A DNA stretch of 11,816 nt from Acidobacteriota bacterium (GTDB lineage Bacteria > Acidobacteriota > Blastocatellia > Pyrinomonadales > Pyrinomonadaceae), in contig QHXL01000202.1 in NCBI GenBank assembly GCA_003222935.1, forward strand, positions 1 to 11,816. Direction: 5' to 3'. The notes under the pieces are model-generated. The model ran no database searches. It was not told the origin of the DNA and saw nothing but the letters and a program-made list of their open reading frames with translations. A program made the translations under genes and the position numbers. Positions 1-7,187 of the stretch are shown piece after piece (the stretch's first letter is position 1; each line of letters opens with the position of its first letter).

Positions 1-2226
1 AGCTGGAAGTTTGTACTCGGCTTCGAAAAACTTGCCAGTAGCGCTTCCTGGTGGACTGCGGTCGATTTTCTGTTCACCAACGCGCTGCCCCTCGACAAAT
101 AATTCAGCAGAACGTTTGCCGCGCTCGTCGGTGTTGTAGGTCACGACAAGTGAGATTGGTTTTGTTGGTTCCACCGGGAGATCGTATGAGAACCATTTCT
201 TACCGCGCCGGCCCGCTCGTCCCGCGCCGCGATCCTGGTTGGTTTCTTCGCCTTGCTGGTTAAATGCTTTTTCCTTTTCCGGATCGCCGGGAGCAATAAA
301 ACCGATCGTGGCTGCTTCCAACAGCTGTTGTCTCTTTTGTGCTGCCGCAAGTTCCTCCAGCTTTTTCGTCCACGCATCCGATGTGTAGAGATCGAAATAG
401 ACTCCATACAAGCGGCGGTGCAGCCGATAAAACGGCACAAACTCAAGCTCTTTCTCACTACCATCGTTAACTTTGCCGACTCCCACCGTGTGAAACACAC
501 CAAGCCTGTCTGCTACAGGTTGAAGCCACTCAGTCACGGGTTTGTCGTTAGCGACAAACGAGGGTACTGGATCAGATGGTCCACGTCGCTCCGGTCCCAT
601 GTCACCCGCAAGCACCAGGGGTCCCCACATCAATGCGGCGCGATTCTTGTTGTCGGGTAAACCTTCGATACGTAGAGTTTTCGGAAGCTTCAGCGAAACT
701 GAATCACCGGTTTTCCAGGTTCTCTTTATTTCAACGTACGATCCCGCTTTGACCGTGGTTGTTACCGGTCGACCGTTGACCTTAACCTCAAACCCATCGC
801 CTGCCCACGTCGGGCGGCGCAAGGCTAACGTCAACTGTTTTGGTTTAGTCAGCGTGATTTTCAGGTTGGCTGTATCGCCCTCAGGAAACCCTGTTTCCAT
901 GATGAGGTTCGCACCCGCTGCGCTCCAGTTCGCAGTTGATGGTACATACAGATTCACCCACAGCCGATCTGTTCCTTCAAAGTAAATACCATCGCCATGA
1001 AGACCATGACTTTCCATCCCACTGCCCACGCAACAGGTGAAGCTCCGCGACATGTCCTGGTATTCGTGCCGAACTCCTCGTCCAATAGGAACCATGTAAG
1101 AAGCCAGGATGTGATTAAACAGCGCACGCTCTTCAAACTCCGCATACTTCACGTCTGGCTTCAGCGCAAAGAGTGTGCGCGTCATCTTCAGCATGTTGTA
1201 GACATTGCAGGTTTCGTTCGTGCGACCGTCGACACGTTCCGCCAATTGGTCAGGTGGGCCAAAGTACTCATCTTTGCCATGTCCACCCGTCGCGTAGCTG
1301 TGATCGTTTATCACGATGTCCCAGAAATACTCGGCGGCAACGCCATCAGCGGGATCGCCTCCGTAAATATATTGTTTCAACACACCAAGCATTTTGGGCA
1401 CTTGCGTGTTGCCGTGTTGACCGGCAAGTTTGTCTTCACGTCGCTTTAGAGGATCTACGAAAGCGTGGTGATCGAACCGGTGTGACAGGGCAAGCCACCT
1501 TTTGTCGCCGGTATCTCCATACAAGTCAGCTAGCACCTCATTCATGCCGCCAAACTCAGTACCTAACATTTTCTGAGTCTGCTCGTCGTTTAGCTTCGAC
1601 ATGATCGACTCCGCCCACGCCGCATACTTTGTTTCCAATTCCAGCGCGGTGCGATTTCCCGTGTACCGATAAGCGTCGCGAAGACCGGCGTAGGTTTTGT
1701 GCAACGTGTACCAGGGTGACCACAGTCCGTTTAGATCGAAGAAGCTCGATTTGATATTTCCCGCAGTAACTTCCGCAAACTTCTCACGCAGTCCTTCCAG
1801 TGCGCCGAGATAGCCGTCGCCGTTCTTGTCCTGGACTTCCTTTAATTCTTTGACGATGTAGTCCGCGCGTTCCTTAAACCGGACATCACCGGTAGCCGCG
1901 TACATTAAGGAGACCCCGGACAAGTAATGACCTGCTATGTGACCGGTAAGATTGCGACCGTCGCCGTCCCAACCCGTGTAACCCTCTGCTTTCGGTGTGA
2001 GGCCGGCACGTTTGCGGTAGTACGCAAGCATGCGATCAGGTTCAAGCTTCAACAAATACTCGCCATTCAAATCCTGGGCTCGCTTCAACGGTCCGCCTGT
2101 AACCCTGACAGCCGACAACGGCAGTGGTTTCGCGACTTCCGGGACAGCACTTTTGATTGCTTGCCCGTTCGCAGTTTGCAACGAGACGGAAAGAACAATC
2201 GCTAAATAAAAGTATCTGGCTTTCAT
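1..2226 (-). CDS. Secreted beta-L-arabinofuranosidase, GH146/GH127 (DUF1680) type, 3' end cut by window edge
   Basis: Reading the minus strand from ATG at 2226 gives 742 uninterrupted codons to base 1, with no stop, so only the C-terminal tail is missing. The N-terminus (MKARYFYLAIVLSVSLQTANGQA) is a Sec signal peptide, so the enzyme is periplasmic or extracellular. Residues about 40-430 fit the (alpha/alpha)6 barrel of the DUF1680 clan. NETC gives Glu338 and Cys340, and TCCVGSGMESHG gives Cys398 and Cys399; in characterised GH127/GH146 enzymes this Glu and these three Cys bind zinc and one Cys is the nucleophile. Glu320 is a possible acid/base. After a beta-sandwich, FYRLHRRLYGVYFDLY near residue 597 resembles DUF4986, and the end (KKWFSYDLPVEPTKPISLVV and onward) resembles DUF6805. 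That architecture and the CCVGSGME motif favour GH146 over HypBA1-like GH127, but the exact family is inferred from memory. The reaction would be release of terminal beta-L-arabinofuranose. The gene is divergent from GH31 and shares its upstream region. Confidence 0.88.
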   Translation of the reverse strand, partial: MKARYFYLAIVLSVSLQTANGQAIKSAVPEVAKPLPLSAVRVTGGPLKRAQDLNGEYLLKLEPDRMLAYYRKRAGLTPKAEGYTGWDGDGRNLTGHIAGHYLSGVSLMYAATGDVRFKERADYIVKELKEVQDKNGDGYLGALEGLREKFAEVTAGNIKSSFFDLNGLWSPWYTLHKTYAGLRDAYRYTGNRTALELETKYAAWAESIMSKLNDEQTQKMLGTEFGGMNEVLADLYGDTGDKRWLALSHRFDHHAFVDPLKRREDKLAGQHGNTQVPKMLGVLKQYIYGGDPADGVAAEYFWDIVINDHSYATGGHGKDEYFGPPDQLAERVDGRTNETCNVYNMLKMTRTLFALKPDVKYAEFEERALFNHILASYMVPIGRGVRHEYQDMSRSFTCCVGSGMESHGLHGDGIYFEGTDRLWVNLYVPSTANWSAAGANLIMETGFPEGDTANLKITLTKPKQLTLALRRPTWAGDGFEVKVNGRPVTTTVKAGSYVEIKRTWKTGDSVSLKLPKTLRIEGLPDNKNRAALMWGPLVLAGDMGPERRGPSDPVPSFVANDKPVTEWLQPVADRLGVFHTVGVGKVNDGSEKELEFVPFYRLHRRLYGVYFDLYTSDAWTKKLEELAAAQKRQQLLEAATIGFIAPGDPEKEKAFNQQGEETNQDRGAGRAGRRGKKWFSYDLPVEPTKPISLVVTYNTDERGKRSAELFVEGQRVGEQKIDRSPPGSATGKFFEAEYKLPA

Positions 2227-2229
2227 TCG

Positions 2230-2237
2230 CCTCTCCT
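2230..2237 (-). promoter_or_regulatory. Ribosome binding site of the GH146-like gene
   Basis: The minus strand reads AGGAGAGG three bases before ATG 2226. It is a strong Shine-Dalgarno and, with the signal peptide that follows, fixes the start. Confidence 0.75.
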
Positions 2238-2284
2238 GGCCTGACTGAGTTTTGAAGATGAGTTGGGAGAATTAAGTCCTAAAT

Positions 2285-2315
2285 TCGAGAGAACCATATA
2301 CCATATTTCTCTCGA
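2285..2315. promoter_or_regulatory. Perfect 9-bp inverted repeat in the divergent intergenic region, candidate operator
   Basis: TCGAGAGAA (2285-2293) and its exact complement TTCTCTCGA (2307-2315) flank a 13-bp AT-rich spacer that holds CCATATA followed by CCATAT. The dyad lies 59 bp from the GH146-like start and about 107 bp from the GH31 start, between two divergent glycosidase genes. That is where a shared regulator would bind. No regulator gene is in the window, so the operator role is inferred. Confidence 0.45.
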
Positions 2316-2332
2316 TTATGCCGATAACGATC

Positions 2333-2361
2333 TTGACTCGTGCTCGTTTTAATTGTAAACA
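2333..2361 (+). promoter_or_regulatory. Possible sigma-70-type promoter for the GH31 gene
   Basis: TTGACT (2333-2338) is followed after 17 bp by TAAACA (2356-2361). The -35 matches the consensus at five of six positions, but the -10 matches at only three. It lies 60 bp upstream of the GH31 start and just downstream of the inverted repeat. Confidence 0.3.
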
Positions 2362-2421
2362 AACACGCCTTAGCTTTAAAACGCATCCTTAATTTAAGTC
2401 TCCGAAAAGTGAATCGTACTC

Positions 2422-4686
2422 ATGGTCAGGCGATTTTCACGCCGGGAAGTGCTTAAGACCCTCGTGTCAGCGAGCGCTGCGTGTGCGTTACCTCAGCGCA
2501 ATGTTTCGCTCGTTGCTGAAACACTGTCGAACCCAAATGAACGACCGCTCAATTTAATAATCACTGCCATTTCGGAGCATACACTTCGGGTAAGGTTTGG
2601 CGCCGAAACACAGAACCTCAATCTCGAGAACGATTCTCTCGTTCAAAGTAGCTGGACCGGACCTCGCAAAGACTTTAAGACCCTGGCAAGTCTCAAGGAC
2701 ATTGCGGTCGGAAACTTCTCAATCGGCTTTGCTCCCAATCCGCTTACTCTCAAGGTCCAACACAGAGGACGACAAATTCAGCTGGTAAAGATCGATCCTC
2801 AATTGAGGACGTTGGCCTTCGATCTTGGCCAATCGCCAGTGCTCGGTTTCGGTGAGGGCGGGCCCCAGTTCGATCGGCGCGGCAGTGTGGACCAGATGCG
2901 TAGTGGACAAGGCGGCTATCGTCTGAGAACTCATGGAGGACGAGTTCCGATTCAGTGGTTAATTGGAACCGGTGGTTGGGCAATCTTTATCCATTTGCCA
3001 GAAGGCACTTTCGATCTGACAAAGGCAGATGGAGTATTTACTCCAAAGCCAAATGCTAATCAGCCGTTGGACTTCTTTCTCGTCGCTTCGACTGAGCCAC
3101 TCACAATAATGAGTGAATACGCAAAGTTAACAGGATTTCCTGAGATGCCGCCCTTGTGGTCGCTCGGTTACCTCCAGTCGCATCGAACATTGCGCGGACC
3201 GGATGAGATCAAATGGGTGGCCAACACATTCCGTGAAAAGAAGCTTCCGTGTGACGGCCTAATTTACCTCGGCACTGACTTCACACCGTCAGGTTGGAAT
3301 ACTCACAACGGAGATTTCACCTGGAACCCCGCTAACTTCCCCAGTCCAAAATCACTCGTGGACGACCTGCATCGATTGAATTTCAAGGTTGTTCTTCACA
3401 CTGTCCTCGAAGGTCGACGCTTAACCGGTAGAGTCAGTGACAAATGCAGAGCCGCGCCCTTGCCGAGTGGTCGTACTCCAGATAATCGTTGGCCAGATGA
3501 TCGACAGGTAAGTTGTTACTGGCCGGTACACAAGCAACTCTATGACGTTGGTATCGATGGTTGGTGGCCGGACCAGGGTGACGGGCTCGATGGCCCATCA
3601 CGGCTTGCACGCACTCAAATGTATTTTGAAGGTTCTCAACAACTGCGTCCTAACGAGCGACCTTTTGCGCTGCATCGAAACGGACAGGCGGGCATGCAAC
3701 GGTTCGCAGCGTTTCTTTGGTCGGGCGACGTCTATTCGACCTGGGAAACTTTGAAGAACCATATTCCAATCGCCATAAACACCGGGCTGAGTGGAATTCC
3801 ATATTGGGGTACCGACATCGGCGGATTTGTGCCGACGAAAGAGTATACGGGTGAGTTGCACATTCGCTGGTTTCAGTTTGGAGCGTTCTGTCCATTGTTC
3901 CGCGCACATGGACGCACCTGGCATCTTCGTTTGCCCTGGGGTTGGAACACCGGTGAACTCGGGGTTAGCGAAGTCGCAAATTACACAGGTGGCGCTGCCG
4001 ATCCGGATCAGGTTGAACTTCACAACGACCAGGTCGAGCCTATCTGTCGCCAGTATCTTGAGCTGCGTTACCAGTTGATGCCTTACCTGTATAGCGTGGT
4101 CCGAGAGGGAAGTCAGACTGGCCTGCCGGTAATTCGCGCCTTGTGGTTACACGAGTCCGCGGACACGCAGGCGACGAAAAGAGGTGACGAGTTTTTATGG
4201 GGTCGGAACATTCTCGTTGCTCCCGTTACTGAAAAGGGTGCAAAGACACGCAGTGTTTATTTACCTAAGGGCACGTGGTTCGACTTTTGGACGAGCAGTC
4301 CGATCGAAGGTGGCCGTGAAATTACTCGGGATGTAGATCTCGCAACTACTCCGATTTATGTGCGCGCAGGTGCTGTCGTTCCAGTTGGGCCAGTCAAGCA
4401 ATACACCGAAGAGAAGGTCGATGATCCGATCGTACTTCGTGTTTATCCCGGCGCCAGTGGCGAATTTACTTTGTACGAGGATGATGGAAAAACTTTCAAT
4501 TTTCGTCGTGGTGAATGGATGGGAACTCAACTTAGGTGGGACGATAAATCTCGACGGTTATCGATCGCCTTGGCTAAAGGATCAAGAATGATTGGGGCGG
4601 AGCGTACCTTTGAGGTCCAGTTGATGACGAAGCCAGGCTCTCGAAGGATCGTTTTTAGGGGACGTCCCGTTGCGGTCCAACTGTAG
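2422..4686 (+). CDS. Tat-exported GH31 family alpha-glycosidase
   Basis: A 754-residue retaining alpha-glycosidase of family GH31 (which includes alpha-glucosidases, alpha-xylosidases and alpha-galactosidases). The N-terminus has a twin-arginine signal, SRREVLK at residues 6-12, then a short hydrophobic stretch, implying folded export. A beta-sandwich N-domain (about 40-230) precedes the TIM barrel, which opens with PLWSLGYLQSHRT. GIDGWWPDQGD places the nucleophile at Asp384; WSGDVYSTW places the acid/base at Asp436; SGIPYWGTDIGG ends at Gly468. A C-terminal beta region around residues 635-720 (FTLYEDDGKTFNFRRGEW) resembles DUF5110. An in-frame TGA at 2410-2412 means ATG 2422 is the first possible start. 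No clear Shine-Dalgarno precedes it, so initiation may be weak or leaderless. Substrate cannot be set from sequence alone; the arabinofuranosidase neighbours suggest a plant cell-wall glycan. The next gene starts 135 bp downstream on the same strand, so co-transcription is possible. Confidence 0.92.
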   Translation: MVRRFSRREVLKTLVSASAACALPQRNVSLVAETLSNPNERPLNLIITAISEHTLRVRFGAETQNLNLENDSLVQSSWTGPRKDFKTLASLKDIAVGNFSIGFAPNPLTLKVQHRGRQIQLVKIDPQLRTLAFDLGQSPVLGFGEGGPQFDRRGSVDQMRSGQGGYRLRTHGGRVPIQWLIGTGGWAIFIHLPEGTFDLTKADGVFTPKPNANQPLDFFLVASTEPLTIMSEYAKLTGFPEMPPLWSLGYLQSHRTLRGPDEIKWVANTFREKKLPCDGLIYLGTDFTPSGWNTHNGDFTWNPANFPSPKSLVDDLHRLNFKVVLHTVLEGRRLTGRVSDKCRAAPLPSGRTPDNRWPDDRQVSCYWPVHKQLYDVGIDGWWPDQGDGLDGPSRLARTQMYFEGSQQLRPNERPFALHRNGQAGMQRFAAFLWSGDVYSTWETLKNHIPIAINTGLSGIPYWGTDIGGFVPTKEYTGELHIRWFQFGAFCPLFRAHGRTWHLRLPWGWNTGELGVSEVANYTGGAADPDQVELHNDQVEPICRQYLELRYQLMPYLYSVVREGSQTGLPVIRALWLHESADTQATKRGDEFLWGRNILVAPVTEKGAKTRSVYLPKGTWFDFWTSSPIEGGREITRDVDLATTPIYVRAGAVVPVGPVKQYTEEKVDDPIVLRVYPGASGEFTLYEDDGKTFNFRRGEWMGTQLRWDDKSRRLSIALAKGSRMIGAERTFEVQLMTKPGSRRIVFRGRPVAVQL

Positions 4687-4699
4687 AGAGGAACGCAGC

Positions 4700-4790
4700 T
4701 GCTGGGACCGGAGGCGTCCCCGCCTGCATCCTTCGAATCCGAGTGCTTGGTGGCCAACACGTGCAGGCGGGGACGTCTGCGGTCCCAGCA
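4700..4790. repeat. REP-like long inverted repeat between GH31 and the peptidase gene
   Basis: The left arm (4700-4728) and right arm (4762-4790) are 29 nt each and complementary at 27 positions, with cores GGCGTCCCCGCCTGCA and TGCAGGCGGGGACG. The 33-nt loop holds a smaller hairpin (4743-4760, TTGG/CCAA plus GTG/CAC). It sits 13 bp after the GH31 stop and ends 31 bp before the next ATG. There is no T-run, so it is not a classic intrinsic terminator. As RNA it could still protect or separate the upstream transcript. The sequence looks like a dispersed REP/REPIN palindrome, but other copies cannot be seen in this window. Confidence 0.8.
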
Positions 4791-6124
4791 GGAGCGACTA
4801 CTTTAGTTTAGGAGTCTTAAGATGAAATCATCTCTACCTTTACGCGCAGCGGTACTGGTTATTTGTGTGCTGACGTTGGCAGGCTTAACACAGGGCCAGG
4901 GTACCGCGGCAGACTATGAACGCGCTCGTACCTTGCGCAAGAAATTCGAAGGCGCGGTCACCAACGTGGCAGGTAGAGTGACGTGGATCGAACGCACCAA
5001 CCGTTTCTGGTACCGACGCTCCAACCGCGGCGAGAACGAGTTTCTACAGTTTGACGTCGACACGATGGCAAAGACGAGGTTGTTTGATCACGAACGCCTT
5101 GCCACATCGCTTTCAACGGCCGCGGGCGAAAGTTACAAGGCTTTAGATCTCCCATTCTCAACTTTCACTTTTGTAAACAATGGCGGTTCGCTTCAGTTCA
5201 CTATCGGCGAGGCGTTGTGGAGATGTGACCTGAATAGTTATGCATGCACTCGAGTTGAGCGGCGGCCAGGTGCATTTCAAGGCGCGGGCGGTAGACCACC
5301 TGATCCGTGGCGTAACTCACCCGATGGTTCTCTCGAAGCCTACGTTAAGAACTTCAATGTGTTTGTCAGAAGCAAAGACAAGAAGGACGACTTCGCGCTT
5401 AGCTTTGATGGTTCAGAGAATAACTATTACGACCTCAACACTATCGTTTGGTCACCTGATGGCAAGATGATCGCTGCGTATCGCGTTCGACCGGGTTACC
5501 ACAGAAAGATTCAGTACATTCAATCGTCACCCACTGACCAGCTCCAACCGAAGTACTCGACCGTCGAATACGCCAAGCCCGGCGACACGCTCGACATCGA
5601 GCAGCCAGTCCTATTTACCCTAAACAATCGACAACAGATCGTCGTCGACAACAGCCTATTCCCTAATGCTTATGAGATTTCGAACCCGGTTTGGCGTAAA
5701 GACAGTCGCGCTTTCACGTTTGAATACAACCAGCGCGGACACCAGGTTTTTCGTGTGGTCGAAGTGAATGCTGCAACTGGCAAAGCTCGATCTCTCATTA
5801 CTGAAGAAAGCAAGACCTTCTTTTGCTATTCGGGGAAACGCTACCGGTTTGACGTTAACGACGGACGAGAAATTGTCTGGATGTCGGAACGCGATGGATG
5901 GAACCATCTCTACCTCATCGATCCGGAAACTGGTGTCGTGAAGAACCAGATTACAAAAGGCAACTGGGTAGTGCGAGGAGTTGAAAAAGTAGATGAGCAG
6001 AAACGTCAGATATGGTTCCGCGCGAGTGGTATGTACCCGGGAAAGGATCCGTATTTCACCTACTACTACCGGATCAACTTCGACGGTACAGGTCTCGCGC
6101 CCCTAACTGAGGCCGACGGAAACC

Positions 6125-6126
6125 AA
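6125..6126 (+). other. First frame lesion in the S9 peptidase: one extra base
   Basis: The text AACCAACACC at 6121-6130 reads N-Q-H and runs to TGA. Removing one A at 6125-6126 gives [12 protein letters not shown], which joins the propeller to the hydrolase domain as expected for the family. There is no long homopolymer or slippery heptamer here. Confidence 0.8.
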
Positions 6127-6732
6127 CACCGTCGCGTTTTCATCTGACATGAAGTACTACGTCGACACCTGGTCTCGTATTGACCTGCCAACAGTTTCTC
6201 AACTGCGCACTGTAGCGGATGGAAAAGTCATCCAGGAGATCGAGCGAGCCGACATCACTGAACTCCAAAAAGTTGGTTGGCGCGCTCCGGAAGTTTTCAC
6301 TTCGCTGGCACGTGACGGTAAGACTGAGATATGGGGAATTATTATCAGGCCGACCAACTTCGACCCAAAAAAGAAGTATCCGGTAATTGAATACATCTAC
6401 GCTGGTCCACAGGATTCGTTTGTCCCCAAATCGTTTAGCCCCTACTACGCAATGCAGGCACAGGCTGAGCTTGGCTTCATCGTCGTGCAGGTTGATGGAA
6501 TGGGTACGTCGAACCGTTCCAAGGCATTTCACGATGTATGTTGGAAAAACCTCGGCGACGCCGGTTTTCCGGATCGAATTCTTTGGCACAAGGCCATAGC
6601 CGCTAAGTATCCGCAGTACGACATCTCTCGAGTTGGGATCTATGGACACTCGGCGGGTGGACAGAACGCGCTCGGGGCATTGCTATTCCATCCTGAGTTC
6701 TACAAAGCGTGTGTCTCTTCGTGCGGTTGTCA

Positions 6733-6735
6733 CGT
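6733..6735 (+). other. Second frame lesion in the S9 peptidase: deletion junction of about 23 nt
   Basis: The second frame ends in SSCGCH and the third resumes at WNEQWMGW, with a single G between the CAC (6731-6733) and TGG (6735-6737) codons. From memory, relatives carry about eight residues (DNRMDKIW) between these motifs. A loss of 23 nt accounts both for the missing residues and for the frame change. The deleted bases themselves cannot be seen. Confidence 0.65.
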
Positions 6736-7089
6736 GGAATGAACAGTGGATGGGCTGGCCACTAGGTACTGAATATGCAGCGTCATCAAACGTGGACAAT
6801 GCCCATAAACTACGCGGCAAGCTGTTGTTGTCAGTTGGGGAGATGGACCAGAACGTGGATCCTGCTTCAACGATGCAGGTAGTAAACGCGCTGGTCAAAG
6901 CTAACAAAACGTTCGATCTGATCGTTCTGCCGGGGCAGGGCCACTCACCGGGCGGCGAGTATGGTGAGCGAAAGAGGTTCGATTTCTTCGTTCATCATTT
7001 GCTGGGTGTCGAACCTCCGGATTGGAACGCAACAGATCCCAAGGTGAACAGTACTACGAGTTCACTGAACTAATTCTTCTCCGTGATAC

Positions 7090-7154
7090 CTCTGTGTCTC
7101 TGCGCCTCTGTGGTTATCGAAATAGTTTCACCGCAGAGACAAAGAGACGCAGAG
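7090..7154. repeat. Imperfect inverted repeat of CTCTGyG units before GH127
   Basis: Arms 7090-7114 and 7130-7154 are complementary at 20 of 25 positions. They are made of CTCTGTG/CTCTGCG units on one side and CGCAGAG/CACAGAG-like units on the other. This type of sequence appears, from memory, as a dispersed intergenic repeat in many soil bacteria. It fills most of the 114-bp gap between the broken peptidase gene and GH127. It stays open in the GH127 frame, so a GTG start at 7083 would wrongly add 35 residues. Confidence 0.7.
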
Positions 7155-7174
7155 ATAGCGCAGAGAAATCCTTC

Positions 7175-7180
7175 AAGAGG
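7175..7180 (+). promoter_or_regulatory. Ribosome binding site that sets the GH127 start at 7188
   Basis: AAGAGG lies 7 bp before ATG 7188, and the codons after that ATG form a clean signal peptide. The upstream GTG at 7083 would instead translate the repeat. Confidence 0.7.
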
Positions 7181-7187
7181 AAAACAC

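Larger units (their letters stand above)
4822..7073 (+). pseudogene. S9 family (DPP-IV-like) prolyl-type peptidase gene broken by two frame disruptions
   Basis: Three consecutive reading frames together encode one S9 peptidase of about 750 residues. Frame one (4822-6147) has TAGGAG 7 bp before ATG, a Sec signal peptide ([20 protein letters not shown]) and a DPP-IV-type beta-propeller ([27 protein letters not shown]). It stops at TGA 6145-6147, but the family sequence resumes in the second frame ([17 protein letters not shown]) after a one-base insertion near 6125. Frame two carries the nucleophile serine in GIYGHSAGG (codon 6650-6652) and stops at 6740-6742. Frame three resumes at 6735 with [11 protein letters not shown] and carries the likely catalytic Asp (6846-6848, MDQNVDP) and His (6942-6944, GQGHS), ending at TAA 7071-7073. 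Intact relatives act in the periplasm, and many remove X-Pro or X-Ala dipeptides. The split puts Ser in a different frame from Asp and His, so the copy should be inactive as read. Sequencing error is the alternative. It lies between GH31 and GH127. Confidence 0.85.

Noticed and set aside
253..1604. Overlapping plus-strand open frames (253-660, 542-985, 997-1449, 1173-1604)
   Set aside because: They lie opposite the continuous minus-strand GH146-like gene, whose motifs are clear. They have no ribosome binding sites and no recognisable protein features.
6121..6150. Programmed ribosomal frameshift in the peptidase gene
   Set aside because: There is no slippery heptamer or following structure that I can see, and the second lesion lacks codons, which recoding cannot explain.
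6140..6649. Minus-strand 169-codon open frame
   Set aside because: It is antisense to conserved peptidase sequence and shows no domain-like features.
7083..7187. GTG start at 7083 extending GH127 by 35 residues
   Set aside because: The added sequence is a translated CTCTGyG repeat. ATG 7188 has a Shine-Dalgarno and begins a signal peptide.
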